A stretch of DNA of 64,000 bases from Alicyclobacillus sp. SO9 (GCF_016406125.1 NZ_CP066339.1:4712001-4776000); one strand, 5' to 3'. Shown: positions 33,886 through 44,147, numbered from the stretch's first letter. A program made the numbers and translations. The notes: generated by a model not told the origin, from the sequence alone.

Positions 33886-34476
33886 CTAGGCCTGTGCGAC
33901 CACTTGTCCCAACACGTCTCCGTAAAACTGATGCTCCACTTCATGAATGCGCGTATACAATTCGTCGAGACTGTCAATTCCGGCAACAGCCACAGGCTGC
34001 TGCGCAATGACTTGCCCCGTGTCAATCCCCTCATCCACATAATGGACCGTCACACCCGTTACGCTGGCTCCATCATCCCAGGCATCCTGTACCGCCTGCT
34101 TGCCTGGATACGCAGGGAGAAGAGACGGGTGGATATTGATAATCCGCTTCGGATATGCGTTCAATAAAACGGCACCAATCAGCTTCATATATCCGGCCAA
34201 AGCAATATAGTCAACATTTTGCTCTTTAAGAAAGGACAAAATGTTGTTTTCATAGTCTTCCTTCGAAGCAAACTCCTTCGGACTGTGTGCAAACAAAGGA
34301 ATCCCTGCTTCCCCTGCAAACTGCGCACCCAGACAGTCGGGCTTATTGGAAACGACCGCAGTCACTGCAACAGGCCAGGTGCTGTCATCGTACTGCCGCT
34401 TGTACAAAGCGCGCAGATTGCTTCCTGTCCCTGATACAAACACGGCTAGGTTCGCCTTTTTTGCAACGTGATTCAC
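33886..34476 (-). CDS. purN: Phosphoribosylglycinamide formyltransferase
   Basis: Third purine step, transferring formyl from 10-formyl-THF to GAR. The 196-aa protein has SGTGSNLRAL, the catalytic NIHPSLLPAYPG segment (Asn and His) and GVTVHYVDEGIDTGQVI with the catalytic Asp. The GTG start at 34476 has GGGAGG eight bases upstream. It lies between purM and purH as in Bacillus. Confidence 0.97.
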   Translation of the reverse strand: MNHVAKKANLAVFVSGTGSNLRALYKRQYDDSTWPVAVTAVVSNKPDCLGAQFAGEAGIPLFAHSPKEFASKEDYENNILSFLKEQNVDYIALAGYMKLIGAVLLNAYPKRIINIHPSLLPAYPGKQAVQDAWDDGASVTGVTVHYVDEGIDTGQVIAQQPVAVAGIDSLDELYTRIHEVEHQFYGDVLGQVVAQA

Positions 34477-34521
34477 TACTTTAGCCTCCCAGCCGGAGAA
34501 TTGTCATCTTCGTCCAAAATC

Positions 34522-35694
34522 TCATTCCGAGAAGGTTACACCGTCTCCTGCTGTAACTCTGCCAATGATCTGTGCCTGTTCACCTTGTTGAGCCAGAATC
34601 TCCGCAGCTTTTGCTGCAACCTCTTGTCGGACAATCACAATGTAGCCGATACCTTGATTCCAGACACGGGCTGCTTCAGTGAAACCCATTCCCGCTTTAT
34701 CCTGGAGCCATGAAAACACAGCAGGAACCTGCCAGCTTTTGCGGGAAAGGTCTACGCCAAGTCCTTCAGGCAACACGCGCGGGATGTTTTCAATGAGTCC
34801 CCCGCCTGTGATATGAGCCATACCCTGGACTTCAACATCTTGAAGCAGCTTCAGGACTGGCTGAACATAAATTCTTGTGGGCCGCAGCAACACCTCTCCG
34901 AGTTTCACCACCGCGTTCCCAGTGTCGGCATTCCCGCTGCCTGCGTTCGTATCGGCAGGGCCCTCGTGAGATTCGGCCTGTTCGTCCATTTGCAGCGGGG
35001 CTGCTGCTTTGACCCGCACGTCATCAGCGAAGGGCGCCGGGTCCTCAAAACCAAGGCCTGCTTCCTCTACAACTTTTCGAACCAATGAGTACCCGTTAGA
35101 GTGAACACCGTTGCTGGCAAGGCCGATGACCGCGTCACCCGCTTGGATGCTGCTGCCGTCAACAACACGACTCTTGTTGGCAACCCCTACTGTGAAGCCC
35201 GCTAAATCATACTCTCCCGGTGCGTACATGCCTGGCATTTCTGCCGTTTCACCGCCCACAAGTGCACACCCAGCCTGCTCACAGCCTGTCGCGACACCCG
35301 CGACCACCGCTTCAGCCACATTGACGTCCAGACTGCCTGTGGACAAATAGTCCAGGAATAACAGTGGTTCTGCGCCAGATGTCAGAACGTCGTTGACGCA
35401 CATCGCCACGCAGTCGATGCCAATGGTGTTGTGAACCTGCATAGCAAAAGCAATTTTCAGCTTTGTCCCAACACCGTCCGTACCTGTGAACAACACAGGC
35501 TCTGGATACCGTGTCAGGTCCAATTGGAAGCCCCCGGCAAAGCCCCCGAGAGCGCCAAGGACACCTTCTTTCATGGTGGAGGCGGCTAGTTTCGCATACC
35601 GCTTTGCAGCTTCATTGCCTGCTTCGATATCGACGCCGGCCTCTTTATACATATCCTGTTTGGGGCTGTTTTGCTTGCGGAACTCCTGTGTCAC
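34522..35694 (-). CDS. purM: Phosphoribosylformylglycinamidine cyclo-ligase
   Basis: Fifth purine step, closing the imidazole ring to give AIR. It contains GTDGVGTKL, GGETAEMPGMY and HITGGGLIENIPR, all typical. At 390 aa it is about 45 residues longer than usual. The extra piece (roughly residues 232-262) is low-complexity and rich in Ala, Asp, Gly and Asn, in a surface position before LRPTRIYV. The GTG start overlaps the purF stop in a GTGA, so translation is coupled. Confidence 0.96.
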   Translation of the reverse strand: MTQEFRKQNSPKQDMYKEAGVDIEAGNEAAKRYAKLAASTMKEGVLGALGGFAGGFQLDLTRYPEPVLFTGTDGVGTKLKIAFAMQVHNTIGIDCVAMCVNDVLTSGAEPLLFLDYLSTGSLDVNVAEAVVAGVATGCEQAGCALVGGETAEMPGMYAPGEYDLAGFTVGVANKSRVVDGSSIQAGDAVIGLASNGVHSNGYSLVRKVVEEAGLGFEDPAPFADDVRVKAAAPLQMDEQAESHEGPADTNAGSGNADTGNAVVKLGEVLLRPTRIYVQPVLKLLQDVEVQGMAHITGGGLIENIPRVLPEGLGVDLSRKSWQVPAVFSWLQDKAGMGFTEAARVWNQGIGYIVIVRQEVAAKAAEILAQQGEQAQIIGRVTAGDGVTFSE

Positions 35695-37172
35695 TGTGTT
35701 ACCCCCTGCTTGCGCGATTCATTCTGCAGTTTGTCTGTTTCATAAACCTCTGTCGGGTAGTCTCCGGTGAAGCAAGCGTTGCAGAATGGGTAGCGCGTGT
35801 TCGGTTCAAATCCGAAGGCTGTCATCAATTCGCTGACACTGAGGAATGACAGTGTATCCGCGCCAATCTCATCCCGCATTTCCTCAAGACTGTGCGTGGC
35901 TGCAATCAGCTGTTTCTTGGCCGAGGTATCAATGCCGTAGTGACAAGGGTTCTTATACGGCGGGCTGGAGATACGCACATGCACTTCTGTGGCGCCGGCA
36001 TCCCGTAACAGCGAAACGATGCGGCGGCTCGTGGTCCCCCGAACAATCGAGTCATCAATGAGAATCACGCGCTTTCCTTCCACCACACTGCGTACCGCAT
36101 TCAGCTTCATGCGTACGCCTGCGTCCCGCATTTCCGGCGACGGTTGGATGAAGGTTCTGGCAATGTATTTGTTTTTCACAAGTCCCATTTCAAATGGAAT
36201 GTGGCTCTCTTCCGCATAGCCTGCTGCCGCAGAAATGCTGGAGTCCGGTACACCAATCACAATGTCCGCCTCGACACCGTGCTCCCGTGCCAGAATTCGA
36301 CCCAGGTCCTTGCGCACACTGTGGACGTTCCAGCCGTCAATATCGCTGTCCGGACGAGCAAAGTAGATGTGTTCAAAGGTACACATGGCTCGCTGTGTCC
36401 TGGTTGTGCCCGGATAGGAAGTAAGCCCGTCTTTGTCAATGACCACCGTCTCGCCCGGCTCCACATCGCGCACGAACTCTGCGTTGATGGTTTCGAATGC
36501 GCAGGACTCAGAAGCGACCACATAAGCATCCCCCAGTTTGCCAATGGCCAGGGGGCGGAGTCCGAACGGATCGCGAAGAGCAATCAACTGGGTGTCAGAC
36601 AAGAAGACAAACGCAAATCCACCCTTAATCATGCGAACGGCCTCGTGAATCGATTCCAGCAGTGAGCCGCGGCCAGCTCTGGCAATCAAATGGGCTACGA
36701 CTTCTGTATCACTGGTGGATTGAAACAGACTCCCCTGTCGTTCCAAGAGGACACGCAAGGAGTGTGCATTTACCAAGTTGCCGTTATGGCCGATAGCCAG
36801 ATTTCCGTCGATGTTGCCAAAGGTCAACGGCTGCGCATTTTGCAACGTGTTCGATCCCGCCGTCGAATACCGTACATGCCCAATGGCCGCATCACCTTTC
36901 AGTTGCTCGACTTCATTCCCGGAAAATACGTCTGTCAGGAGTCCCAAACCGCGGTGATTGTACATGGAGCCGTCGTCTACGCTGACAATTCCGGCTGCTT
37001 CCTGCCCCCGGTGCTGCAACGACAGCAAAGCAAAGTAGCTCAGCTTGGCTGCATCCTCGTGACCGAAAATGCCGAACACACCGCACTCTTCGTGAAGGTT
37101 GTCGTCCATCATGTCCATGTCGTCAGCGGCGCTCTGTCTCACACCTGTCTCTGTCTGCATCCGTTTATTCAT
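35691..37172 (-). CDS. purF: Amidophosphoribosyltransferase
   Basis: Committed step of purine synthesis: PRPP plus glutamine to phosphoribosylamine. The 493-aa protein has a short propeptide before the catalytic Cys29 (EECGVFGIFG), the Ntn glutaminase domain, and a phosphoribosyltransferase domain with the PRPP loop VILIDDSIVRGTTS. Cysteines such as CNAC near the C terminus fit the Bacillus-type 4Fe-4S enzyme. The ATG has GGGAGG nine bases upstream. It lies between purL and purM. Confidence 0.98.
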   Translation of the reverse strand: MNKRMQTETGVRQSAADDMDMMDDNLHEECGVFGIFGHEDAAKLSYFALLSLQHRGQEAAGIVSVDDGSMYNHRGLGLLTDVFSGNEVEQLKGDAAIGHVRYSTAGSNTLQNAQPLTFGNIDGNLAIGHNGNLVNAHSLRVLLERQGSLFQSTSDTEVVAHLIARAGRGSLLESIHEAVRMIKGGFAFVFLSDTQLIALRDPFGLRPLAIGKLGDAYVVASESCAFETINAEFVRDVEPGETVVIDKDGLTSYPGTTRTQRAMCTFEHIYFARPDSDIDGWNVHSVRKDLGRILAREHGVEADIVIGVPDSSISAAAGYAEESHIPFEMGLVKNKYIARTFIQPSPEMRDAGVRMKLNAVRSVVEGKRVILIDDSIVRGTTSRRIVSLLRDAGATEVHVRISSPPYKNPCHYGIDTSAKKQLIAATHSLEEMRDEIGADTLSFLSVSELMTAFGFEPNTRYPFCNACFTGDYPTEVYETDKLQNESRKQGVTQ

Positions 37173-37187
37173 CGGCCGAAGCCTCCC

Positions 37188-39440
37188 TTAACCTGCATCG
37201 TGCACCTGTGCTGCAGGATTATCCATGATGGTTTGTAAGGCCGTTGTATACGTCTGTTCCAAGTCTGCCATTGCAACCGTGACGGACAAACTGCCCGTAT
37301 CACGCAGTTCAAATGCCGTACCGCCTGTCGTACCTAATGCATAGGCCGATACACCCTGTTCCTTGGCGAAGTCCAGCAAGCGTTCACGGTCATATTCAGA
37401 TACCTCAACCAGAATCCGGCTCTGGGCTTCAGAGAACAAGTAGCCAAGTCCTTCTGTATCTGATTTCACGGCAACAGGCAGCGTCGCCTGGACACCCATG
37501 CCCGTTCCCATCGCCATCTCCGCCAAAGCCACAGCTAATCCGCCTTCACTCACATCGTGAGCGCTGCGAATCCAGTTTTTTCGAATCGCCTCGTGCACGG
37601 TTTTCTGTACCGCTGCTTCGTCCTCCAGGTTCAACAGTGGTGCATCCCCGGCAGCTTCACCTGCTTGCAGTTCCCAGAACAGGCTGCCGTCAAGGTTGTT
37701 GTCCAGTTCCCCCAGTAATACCACGCTCGATCCCGTTTGCACAAACTGGCTGGGCGTCACATACCGCAGGTCTTCTACCACACCGATTGCGCCAATCACG
37801 GGGGTTGGGAAGATATCCTCACCTGAGCTTTGGTTGTACAGGCTCACATTCCCGCTGACCACTGGCGTATCCAACTGCTTGCAAGCTTCACTCATCCCCG
37901 CAGTGGCTTCTGCAAACTGGTACATAATCTCTGGGTTTTCCGGATTGCCGAAGTTCAGGCAGTTTGTCACTGCCAATGGTTTGCCGCCGCTGCAGACAAT
38001 GTTTCGGGCAGCTTCAGCTACTGCAATGGCACCGCCTCTGCGCGGGTTCAGGTAGGTGTAGCGTCCGTTGCCGTCATTGCTCATGGCGACCCCGCGCTCT
38101 GTTCCCGGCACCAGCACCACAGCTGCATCACTGCCAGGCCCCACATACGTTGAAGCCCGGACGGTTGTATCGTACTGCCGGTGAATCCAGGTCTTGTCTG
38201 CAATGGAGGGGTGGGCTAACAACTTGAGCAGCTCCGTGTCTAACCCTTCCGCTGTGCTCGGTGCTGGGACATTTCTACCCGGCAGTGTCTCTGGTGCCTT
38301 CACAGGCCGATGATAGACTGGCGCTTCGTCCACCAAAGCACGCACAGGCACATCTGCCACAACCTCGCCGTGCCAGAACAATCGAAGCTGACCGTCGTCT
38401 GTCACCTTTCCAATTTCAGCAACCTGAAGTCCCCATTTTTCCAGAATGTCAAAGGCTGTCTGCTCTTGTCCCCGTTCCATAACCACCAGCATCCGTTCCT
38501 GGGACTCGGACAGCATCATCTCGTAGGGCGTCATGCCGGTTTCGCGGACAGGCACTTTGTCCAGATACATTTCCAGTCCCCCGCCGGCGCGGCTGGCCAT
38601 TTCTGCAGACGAAGAGGTCAGTCCGGCTGCACCCATATCCTGAATGCCCACGACCGATCCGGTTTCCATCAGCTCCAGACAAGCCTCCAAGAGGAGCTTG
38701 CCGAGAAACGGATCGCCCACTTGAACAGCAGAGCGTTCCTTCTCGTTGGGGTCCTCTGCCGACGCGAAGGTGGCGCCGTGGATGCCGTCGCGTCCCGTCC
38801 GTGATCCGACTACGAAAACAGGGTTGCCCACACCAGAAGCAATACCTTTCACAATTTTGTCTGCCGGCAGGACCCCGACGCACATGGCGTTGACCAGCGG
38901 GTTGTAGGTGTAGGTCGGGTTAAACACAGCTTCTCCTGCAACCGTTGGTACACCAACACAGTTCCCGTAACCGCCGATGCCCTGCACAACGTGGGAAAAC
39001 AGGTATTTGGTCTTATCTGTATCCAAATTGCCGAAGCGAAGGCTGTTGGTAAATGCGATGGGGCGAGCGCCCATGGTGAATACATCCCGTAAAATACCGC
39101 CTACACCGGTTGCAGCCCCTTGATACGGCTCAACGGCAGACGGATGGTTGTGGCTTTCCATTTTAAAGGCAATCCCCACACCGTCTCCGATATCCACAAC
39201 ACCCGCATTTTCCCCGGGACCTTGCAGCACCTGCGGGCCTTCCGTCGGGAAGTTTTTCAGGTAGGGACGCGAGCTCTTGTAGCTGCAGTGCTCAGACCAG
39301 AGGACGCCGAACAAACCGGCTTCCAGATAGTTTGGCAGTCTGCCCAGTTTCTCCACTGCCTGCTTGTATTCGTCGTCAGTCAGCCCCAGTTCGCGGTAGA
39401 TCTGCTGGTCTTGAATTTGTTCTTTGGTCGGTTCAGCCAA
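37188..39440 (-). CDS. purL: Phosphoribosylformylglycinamidine synthase subunit PurL
   Basis: Synthetase subunit of the three-part FGAM synthase (PurLQS), fourth purine step. It is the small, 750-aa form used together with PurQ and PurS. Motifs include the [13 protein letters not shown] terminus, [26 protein letters not shown] and the [15 protein letters not shown] repeat. It begins with TTG at 39440 with GGAGG nine bases upstream and overlaps the purQ end by eight bases. Confidence 0.98.
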   Translation of the reverse strand: MAEPTKEQIQDQQIYRELGLTDDEYKQAVEKLGRLPNYLEAGLFGVLWSEHCSYKSSRPYLKNFPTEGPQVLQGPGENAGVVDIGDGVGIAFKMESHNHPSAVEPYQGAATGVGGILRDVFTMGARPIAFTNSLRFGNLDTDKTKYLFSHVVQGIGGYGNCVGVPTVAGEAVFNPTYTYNPLVNAMCVGVLPADKIVKGIASGVGNPVFVVGSRTGRDGIHGATFASAEDPNEKERSAVQVGDPFLGKLLLEACLELMETGSVVGIQDMGAAGLTSSSAEMASRAGGGLEMYLDKVPVRETGMTPYEMMLSESQERMLVVMERGQEQTAFDILEKWGLQVAEIGKVTDDGQLRLFWHGEVVADVPVRALVDEAPVYHRPVKAPETLPGRNVPAPSTAEGLDTELLKLLAHPSIADKTWIHRQYDTTVRASTYVGPGSDAAVVLVPGTERGVAMSNDGNGRYTYLNPRRGGAIAVAEAARNIVCSGGKPLAVTNCLNFGNPENPEIMYQFAEATAGMSEACKQLDTPVVSGNVSLYNQSSGEDIFPTPVIGAIGVVEDLRYVTPSQFVQTGSSVVLLGELDNNLDGSLFWELQAGEAAGDAPLLNLEDEAAVQKTVHEAIRKNWIRSAHDVSEGGLAVALAEMAMGTGMGVQATLPVAVKSDTEGLGYLFSEAQSRILVEVSEYDRERLLDFAKEQGVSAYALGTTGGTAFELRDTGSLSVTVAMADLEQTYTTALQTIMDNPAAQVHDAG

Positions 39441-40113
39441 CGAAGAGGCCCTCCTCTACATAACGGTGCATGGATTGAAACATCTTGACGCCGTCCTTGG
39501 AGTTCATCCACTGCTCTACAGCGCGCTCCGGGTGAGGCATAAGCCCCAGCACGTTGCCGCGCTCGTTGAGAACACCGGCGATGTCTAACACCGATCCGTT
39601 CGGGTTCTCCAGATACTGAAACGCAATCCGATTTTCCGCCTGCAGTGTCGACAACTGCGCCTCGTCGGCGTAGTATCTTCCTTCGCCATGTGCAATTGGA
39701 ATGTTTATCTGTTCGTTCTGCTCATACAGGTTGGTGAATGGCGAAGTTGTATTCGTTACCTTTAAAGGTGTCAGCTCACACCGGAACTGCAGGTTTTCAT
39801 TTCGCAGCAATGCACCTGGCAAAAGTCCTGCTTCCGTCAGTACCTGAAACCCATTGCAGATGCCAAGGACCAATTTGCCTTGTTCCGCTGCACCCACAAC
39901 AGCCTTCAACACAGGAGAGAATCTGGCGATGGCGCCGCCGCGCAGGTAGTCCCCATAGGAAAAGCCGCCGGGGAGAACCACTGCATCGTACTCATCCAGG
40001 CTTTCTTCCTGATGCCAAACCTTGTGCACTTCATCGCCTACGGCCTTTTGAATTCCCAGCACTGCGTCTTCATCACAGTTCGATCCCGGAAATACAACAA
40101 CAGCCCACTTCAT
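39433..40113 (-). CDS. purQ: Phosphoribosylformylglycinamidine synthase subunit PurQ
   Basis: Glutaminase subunit of FGAM synthase, supplying ammonia to PurL. The 226-aa protein has the class I glutamine amidotransferase triad: the nucleophile in GICNGFQ, and His and Glu in [11 protein letters not shown]. It begins [12 protein letters not shown], typical for PurQ. Its ATG overlaps the purS stop by one base. Confidence 0.98.
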   Translation of the reverse strand: MKWAVVVFPGSNCDEDAVLGIQKAVGDEVHKVWHQEESLDEYDAVVLPGGFSYGDYLRGGAIARFSPVLKAVVGAAEQGKLVLGICNGFQVLTEAGLLPGALLRNENLQFRCELTPLKVTNTTSPFTNLYEQNEQINIPIAHGEGRYYADEAQLSTLQAENRIAFQYLENPNGSVLDIAGVLNERGNVLGLMPHPERAVEQWMNSKDGVKMFQSMHRYVEEGLFVG

Positions 40114-40418
40114 CAGCCCTGCTCCTTTTCGTTCGCATCCGATTGTCCCGTTTCACCGGATTGTTCGGTCGGACGCAGCGTAAAATCGTAGGTCTCAATG
40201 ACTAGGTTGCACAGCACCTTCTCACAGATGTCTTTCACTTTACTGTGTGCAACATCTTCATTTTCAGCCTGAACCTGCAGGTTCATGGACTTGCCAATGC
40301 GAACATTCTCGACTCCAGTGTGTCCCAGCCCCTGCAAGGCTTGTTCAACCGCATTGCCCTGTGGATCAAATACACTCGGCTTTAACCAGACATGGACTTC
40401 TGCATCAAAACGCTCCAT
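40113..40418 (-). CDS. purS: Phosphoribosylformylglycinamidine synthase subunit PurS
   Basis: Small bridging subunit that assembles PurQ with PurL. The first 80 residues ([21 protein letters not shown]) match the family. The 101-aa protein has a hydrophilic C-terminal tail of about 18 residues rich in Glu, Gly and Gln that standard PurS lacks. It overlaps both neighbours by one base. Confidence 0.95.
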   Translation of the reverse strand: MERFDAEVHVWLKPSVFDPQGNAVEQALQGLGHTGVENVRIGKSMNLQVQAENEDVAHSKVKDICEKVLCNLVIETYDFTLRPTEQSGETGQSDANEKEQG

Positions 40419-41134
40419 TAATTCTGCACCTCGCTGACTCTTTTCATCATTTCCTGATAAGCGCCTTCTACATTGCCCAGGTCTCTGCGAAAACGGTCTT
40501 TATCCAGTTTTTCTTTCGTCTCTATATCCCAAAAGCGGCATGTGTCAGGGGAGATTTCATCAGCGAGCAGCAGTTCACCAGACTCTGTCACGCCGAATTC
40601 CAACTTAAAATCCACCAGCAAAATACCCCGGTCTGCCATAAATCTGGCCAGCAGTTCATTGACCTGTAAAGCCATCTCTCTTATCTCATCACGGATTTTT
40701 GCGGGCGCCAATTCCAACACTTCAATTTGGGCGTCGGTGACAAGGGGATCACCGAGATCGTCGCGCTTGTAATAAAACTCCACAATCGGGTGACTGAGTT
40801 CCCGTCCCTCTTCCAACCCGAGACGCTTTGCCATGGACCCAGCCGTCACATTGCGGACAACCACTTCCAACGGTACGATTTCCACCGCCTTGACCACCGT
40901 TTCCCGCTCAGACAACTCCTCAACAAAATGGGTTGGGATACCGTTTTTCGCCAGCATCTGAAAGAGCAGGTTGCTCATCTGGTTGTTGATGGCTCCCTTG
41001 CCGACAATGGTCCCTTTCTTCTCGCCGTTGAACGCAGTTGCATCGTCTTTATAGGAAACAATTCGGTATTCCGGATTATCCGTTTCGTAAACCTTCTTAG
41101 CCTTACCCTCGTACAACATTCTGCCCTTTTCCAC
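40418..41134 (-). CDS. purC: Phosphoribosylaminoimidazole-succinocarboxamide synthase
   Basis: Adds aspartate to CAIR with ATP to give SAICAR. The protein opens with [14 protein letters not shown] and has [21 protein letters not shown] and the LVDFKLEFG and [11 protein letters not shown] signatures. The GTG at 41134 has GGGGA seven bases upstream and gives 238 aa, near the Bacillus length; the frame stays open to 41176. It follows purB by 64 bases. Confidence 0.97.
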   Translation of the reverse strand: MEKGRMLYEGKAKKVYETDNPEYRIVSYKDDATAFNGEKKGTIVGKGAINNQMSNLLFQMLAKNGIPTHFVEELSERETVVKAVEIVPLEVVVRNVTAGSMAKRLGLEEGRELSHPIVEFYYKRDDLGDPLVTDAQIEVLELAPAKIRDEIREMALQVNELLARFMADRGILLVDFKLEFGVTESGELLLADEISPDTCRFWDIETKEKLDKDRFRRDLGNVEGAYQEMMKRVSEVQN

Positions 41135-41198
41135 AATGCCATCCCCATTCATGTAGAGTGTAGTGCAGTGAATCATGGGTCAACCGGATCGAGAACGC

Positions 41199-42494
41199 TT
41201 ATAGGAGACCGAGTCGTTCGAAAATGGTGTCTACGTGTTTCAAGTGCCAAGCGGGATCGAAGCATGCATCCAGTTCCTCCGGCGACAGCTTTTCCTTCAC
41301 TAAATCTGCGTCTTTGACAATGTCATAGAACGATCTGCCTTCTTCCCACGCCTGCATCGCCCTTGGCTGCACCGTGTCATAGGCTTCCTCTCGTGCAACA
41401 CCCTTGTCAATCAAAGCTGTCAGGACATGCTGCGAGAAGGTCAAACCGTGAGTTCGCTCCATATTGCGCAACATGTTTTCCGGATAGACGTTCAAATCCG
41501 TCAGAATACGGTTCATCCGATTTAAAAGATAATCTATCAAAATCGTGGCATCAGGAATCACCACGCGTTCCACTGATGAATGGCTGATGTCTCGTTCGTG
41601 CCATAAAGGTACATCTTCCAATGCTGGCACAACATAACCGCGCAACACCCGGGAGAGACCGCTGATTTGCTCGCAAGAGACAGGGTTTCGTTTGTGCGGC
41701 ATGGCTGAACTGCCTTTTTGCCCAGCGTAAAACGGCTCCTCCAGTTCACGAATTTCAGATTTTTGAAGTCCGCGAATCTCCGTTGCAATTTTATCCAAGC
41801 TTGTCCCAATCAGACTCAAGGTAAAAATGAATTCTGCGTGTCTGTCACGCTGCAAAGTCTGCGTACTGATAGGCGCAGGTTTCAGTCCCAGCCTGTCACA
41901 GACAAACCGTTCCACGGACGGATCCACATTCGCATAAGTGCCCACAGCGCCGGAAATCTTACCGTAGCGCATCCTCTCGGAAGCTGTGTCAAATCGCTCA
42001 AGGTTACGTTGCATCTCTGCATACCACAAAGCGGCTTTCAAACCGAAAGTAGTCGGTTCGGCATGAACCCCGTGCGTACGGCCCATCATAATGGTGTTTT
42101 TATGTTTCTTTGCAAGATTGGCAATAGTGCTAAGGAGTTGTTGCAAGTCCTTGCGGATAATTTGTACGGCTTGTTGGAGTTGTGCAGAAAGTGCCGTGTC
42201 GACTACGTCTGTTGAGGTTAAGCCGTAGTGCACCCATTTGCGCTCATCACCTAAGCTCTCAGAAACGGCCCGTGTGAATGCAACAACGTCGTGCCGGGTC
42301 TCTTTCTCAATTTCAAGAACCCTGTTTACATCAAAAGAAGCATTGGCACGAATGGCTGCTGCATCCTTTTCGGGAATAACGCCTAAATCGCTCCATGCTT
42401 CACAAGAAAGGATCTCCACCTGAAGCCACCAGTGGTATCTTTGCTCCAGTGTCCAGAGGTTTGCCATTTCGGGCCTTGAATAGCGATCAATCAC
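41199..42494 (-). CDS. purB: Adenylosuccinate lyase
   Basis: Cleaves SAICAR to AICAR and adenylosuccinate to AMP, so it serves both the IMP pathway and AMP synthesis. The fumarase/aspartase signature [11 protein letters not shown] (with the catalytic Ser loop) and the TSTDVVDTA and [14 protein letters not shown] motifs are clear. It is 431 aa with a GTG start behind AAGGAGG. It is first in the operon here, whereas purE and purK precede it in B. subtilis. Confidence 0.98.
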   Translation of the reverse strand: MIDRYSRPEMANLWTLEQRYHWWLQVEILSCEAWSDLGVIPEKDAAAIRANASFDVNRVLEIEKETRHDVVAFTRAVSESLGDERKWVHYGLTSTDVVDTALSAQLQQAVQIIRKDLQQLLSTIANLAKKHKNTIMMGRTHGVHAEPTTFGLKAALWYAEMQRNLERFDTASERMRYGKISGAVGTYANVDPSVERFVCDRLGLKPAPISTQTLQRDRHAEFIFTLSLIGTSLDKIATEIRGLQKSEIRELEEPFYAGQKGSSAMPHKRNPVSCEQISGLSRVLRGYVVPALEDVPLWHERDISHSSVERVVIPDATILIDYLLNRMNRILTDLNVYPENMLRNMERTHGLTFSQHVLTALIDKGVAREEAYDTVQPRAMQAWEEGRSFYDIVKDADLVKEKLSPEELDACFDPAWHLKHVDTIFERLGLL

Positions 42495-42657
42495 GTAAGG
42501 TCCTCCTTGCCTGGACAGCCTTGTCTTTGTTGGTTATCCCAGGCGGTTGTGTTTTTTGATGCTCTTGCCTGCCTTGTGTGCTTCTAAACATTTACTAACA
42601 TTCACTGGCGCTCACTAACATTTACCGATATCGACTATTCATGACTGGTATTTGACT

Positions 42658-42713
42658 AAAAAGGCTTGCTTCAAGTGTGCGCAAATTCTGTCGCGAGCAC
42701 AAGGGAAGCAAGC
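42658..42713 (-). terminator. Riboswitch-controlled terminator of the purine operon
   Basis: GCTTGCTTC/GAAGCAAGC (42705-42713 and 42664-42672) forms a 9-bp base of a long hairpin that ends in TTTTT on the minus strand. Its 3' arm (CAAGCC plus Us) can instead pair with GGGAGGCTTG, which includes part of the 3' P1 strand of the aptamer (42818-42827). This is the usual mutually exclusive switch: guanine bound gives termination. Confidence 0.82.
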
Positions 42714-42823
42714 ACTTTTACAAGCCGCAAGCGCCGAGTCTAAAGCTTGTTGCTCAGACACATGTCCGGGACAGCCTTTCTTAACAGACTTCACAGACTT
42801 CGACACTCAGGCATATTCAAGCC

Positions 42824-42894
42824 TCCCTCGTAGTCCAGACCTTCCGGCGTCCGGGTAGAAACTCTCGGGCCAATCCCCGAGGATATACGAGAGA
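42824..42894 (-). promoter_or_regulatory. Guanine riboswitch (pur operon leader)
   Basis: Purine-riboswitch aptamer. P1 is formed by TCTCTCGTA (42886-42894) and TACGAGGGA (42824-42832), nine pairs with one G-U. The core TATATCC, the GTTTCTACC junction and GGACTACGAG are all in place. The base before the TACGAG strand is C, the guanine-specific identity (adenine switches have U). It lies about 150 bases downstream of the promoter and is followed by a terminator, so it should switch the operon off at high guanine. Confidence 0.93.
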
Positions 42895-43045
42895 ACGGGT
42901 GAATCTTATTTAACTTTTCATCGTGCAGTTAACCATTCGTCAGACATTAACTGTCCGTCGTCTTGAGGCGCTCGTTTCATAATGCTTCCCGAAGTCCCCC
43001 GCAACGCTACAGCATTCGACAAATGTTGTGGTCAAGGTCAGTGTC

Positions 43046-43074
43046 AGTGTAACCTGCCCGTTAACCCATGTCAA
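43046..43074 (-). promoter_or_regulatory. Purine operon promoter
   Basis: Minus-strand -35 TTGACA (43069-43074, consensus) and -10 TACACT (43046-43051) with a 17-base spacer. It sits immediately downstream of the paired PurBoxes. The transcript would have a leader of about 540 bases containing the guanine riboswitch and its terminator before purB. Confidence 0.85.
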
Positions 43075-43075
43075 T

Positions 43076-43122
43076 AAAATACGAACGTTAATATATACCG
43101 CGCTATATAACGTTCGTATTTT
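43076..43122. promoter_or_regulatory. PurR operator (paired PurBoxes)
   Basis: Two perfect inverted copies of AAAATACGAACGTTA (43076-43090 and, inverted, 43108-43122) separated by 17 bases. Each contains the central CGAAC of the Bacillus PurBox, and the inverted arrangement with 16-17 bases between boxes is that known for PurR, which PRPP releases. The boxes abut the -35 of the purine promoter. Confidence 0.9.
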
Positions 43123-43134
43123 GATGGACTACCT

Positions 43135-43488
43135 TTGTATGCGGCTGGGTCAGGACATACAGTTCAATTCAACTGTAAGAAGAATCAATTAGAGGCTTGG
43201 CCCACTGCACTTCCAGTTAAAATTCATAGATTTTGTAAGATCTTTGGGTTTGGAAACGTCTACTATTTGGGAACCATCATGGAAGGATGTGCAAAATTCA
43301 TGAGTGTTACATATACGTTAACTTGTGTACAAAACAACAAACAGGGGGCAAGACTGGAAAGAGTTGAATCCCAAACCGGTATCGAAATAAGAGAACCGCA
43401 CTGTGGCAACGGAGCGGGCCACGAATTGTCTCGTTTAGGTATCTGCTACCTTATTGCACAGCATATCGACCAACCAAAGCAAGTCTGA
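43135..43488 (+). CDS. Hypothetical protein (doubtful)
   Basis: Open frame of up to 117 codons reading away from the PurBoxes. The best internal start may be the ATG at 43300 (SVTYTLTCVQNN), with a weak GAAGGA site 12 bases upstream. The C-terminal part has four cysteines and a coding-like composition. I recognise no family. It could be a degraded gene; if expressed from near 43122 it might also sense PurR. Confidence 0.3.
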   Translation: MYAAGSGHTVQFNCKKNQLEAWPTALPVKIHRFCKIFGFGNVYYLGTIMEGCAKFMSVTYTLTCVQNNKQGARLERVESQTGIEIREPHCGNGAGHELSRLGICYLIAQHIDQPKQV

Positions 43489-43522
43489 CCACAAGTGCCT
43501 TGAGCCGCTTTTCTGCTCCTGG

Positions 43523-44107
43523 TTATAGAGCACGATTCACGGTTCTTCGAGTCGCATGCATCAATTCCTCGACTTCCCAAGTGCTGCCGCCATCATGAGA
43601 TATCTCACCAACCCAGGTAAACGACTTGGCCTGAACCTTTGTGAAACTCCAACGTAATTGCGGCTCGTCTTCATCACTGAGCAGCACAATATCCCCTGCA
43701 ACAGGCTTGCCGATGAATCGGCGTACTCGACCGTTCACGGGTTCAACCCAGGTGGACCGCCAAGCATCAATTGTCGAATCGTAAAATCGGAGGGTCGATC
43801 CGTGAAAAGCAAGTGGTGGTATTCCTTCACCGGGCACCCCGCGACCAGGTACAATCCAAATATCTTGAACAGCACGCCCACCCAATACCCAACCGAAGTG
43901 CAATTCGCCCTCCATCTCTGCAACGGTACCATTTGCGTCCGTTCTACTGCATTGCAGGTCCCACGACCCAACAAATTGTCCGAACAGCATTAATTCACGA
44001 CTTTGTCGGCCTATCGCTCCGTCGACATGGAGCGCTTCAATCAGCCCCGCATTGCCGGGTACCATTGCTTTGCCATACGACTTGACGTTTCCGTTCCCAA
44101 ATTCCAT
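43523..44107 (-). CDS. Conserved hypothetical protein, lipocalin/DUF1579-like
   Basis: A 194-aa soluble protein without signal peptide. The central part (FVGSWDLQCSRTD, then EMEGELHFGWVLGGRAVQDIWI) resembles small beta-barrel proteins of the DUF1579/heme-binding lipocalin kind, but I cannot assign a function. The ATG at 44107 has GGAGG seven bases upstream, better than the upstream frame start at 44128. It is divergent from a WYL regulator, and the shared 167-base gap contains a 24-bp inverted repeat, so it may be that regulator's target. Confidence 0.6.
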   Translation of the reverse strand: MEFGNGNVKSYGKAMVPGNAGLIEALHVDGAIGRQSRELMLFGQFVGSWDLQCSRTDANGTVAEMEGELHFGWVLGGRAVQDIWIVPGRGVPGEGIPPLAFHGSTLRFYDSTIDAWRSTWVEPVNGRVRRFIGKPVAGDIVLLSDEDEPQLRWSFTKVQAKSFTWVGEISHDGGSTWEVEELMHATRRTVNRAL

Positions 44108-44123
44108 GCTCCTACCTCCAATA

Positions 44124-44147
44124 AGCATATGGTCATGGTCATATGCT
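44124..44147. promoter_or_regulatory. Candidate operator in a divergent intergenic region
   Basis: AGCATATG and CATATGCT form a perfect 8-bp inverted repeat with an 8-base centre, 17 bases upstream of the start of the divergent lipocalin-like gene. It is a reasonable binding site for the adjacent WYL regulator. Confidence 0.45.
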
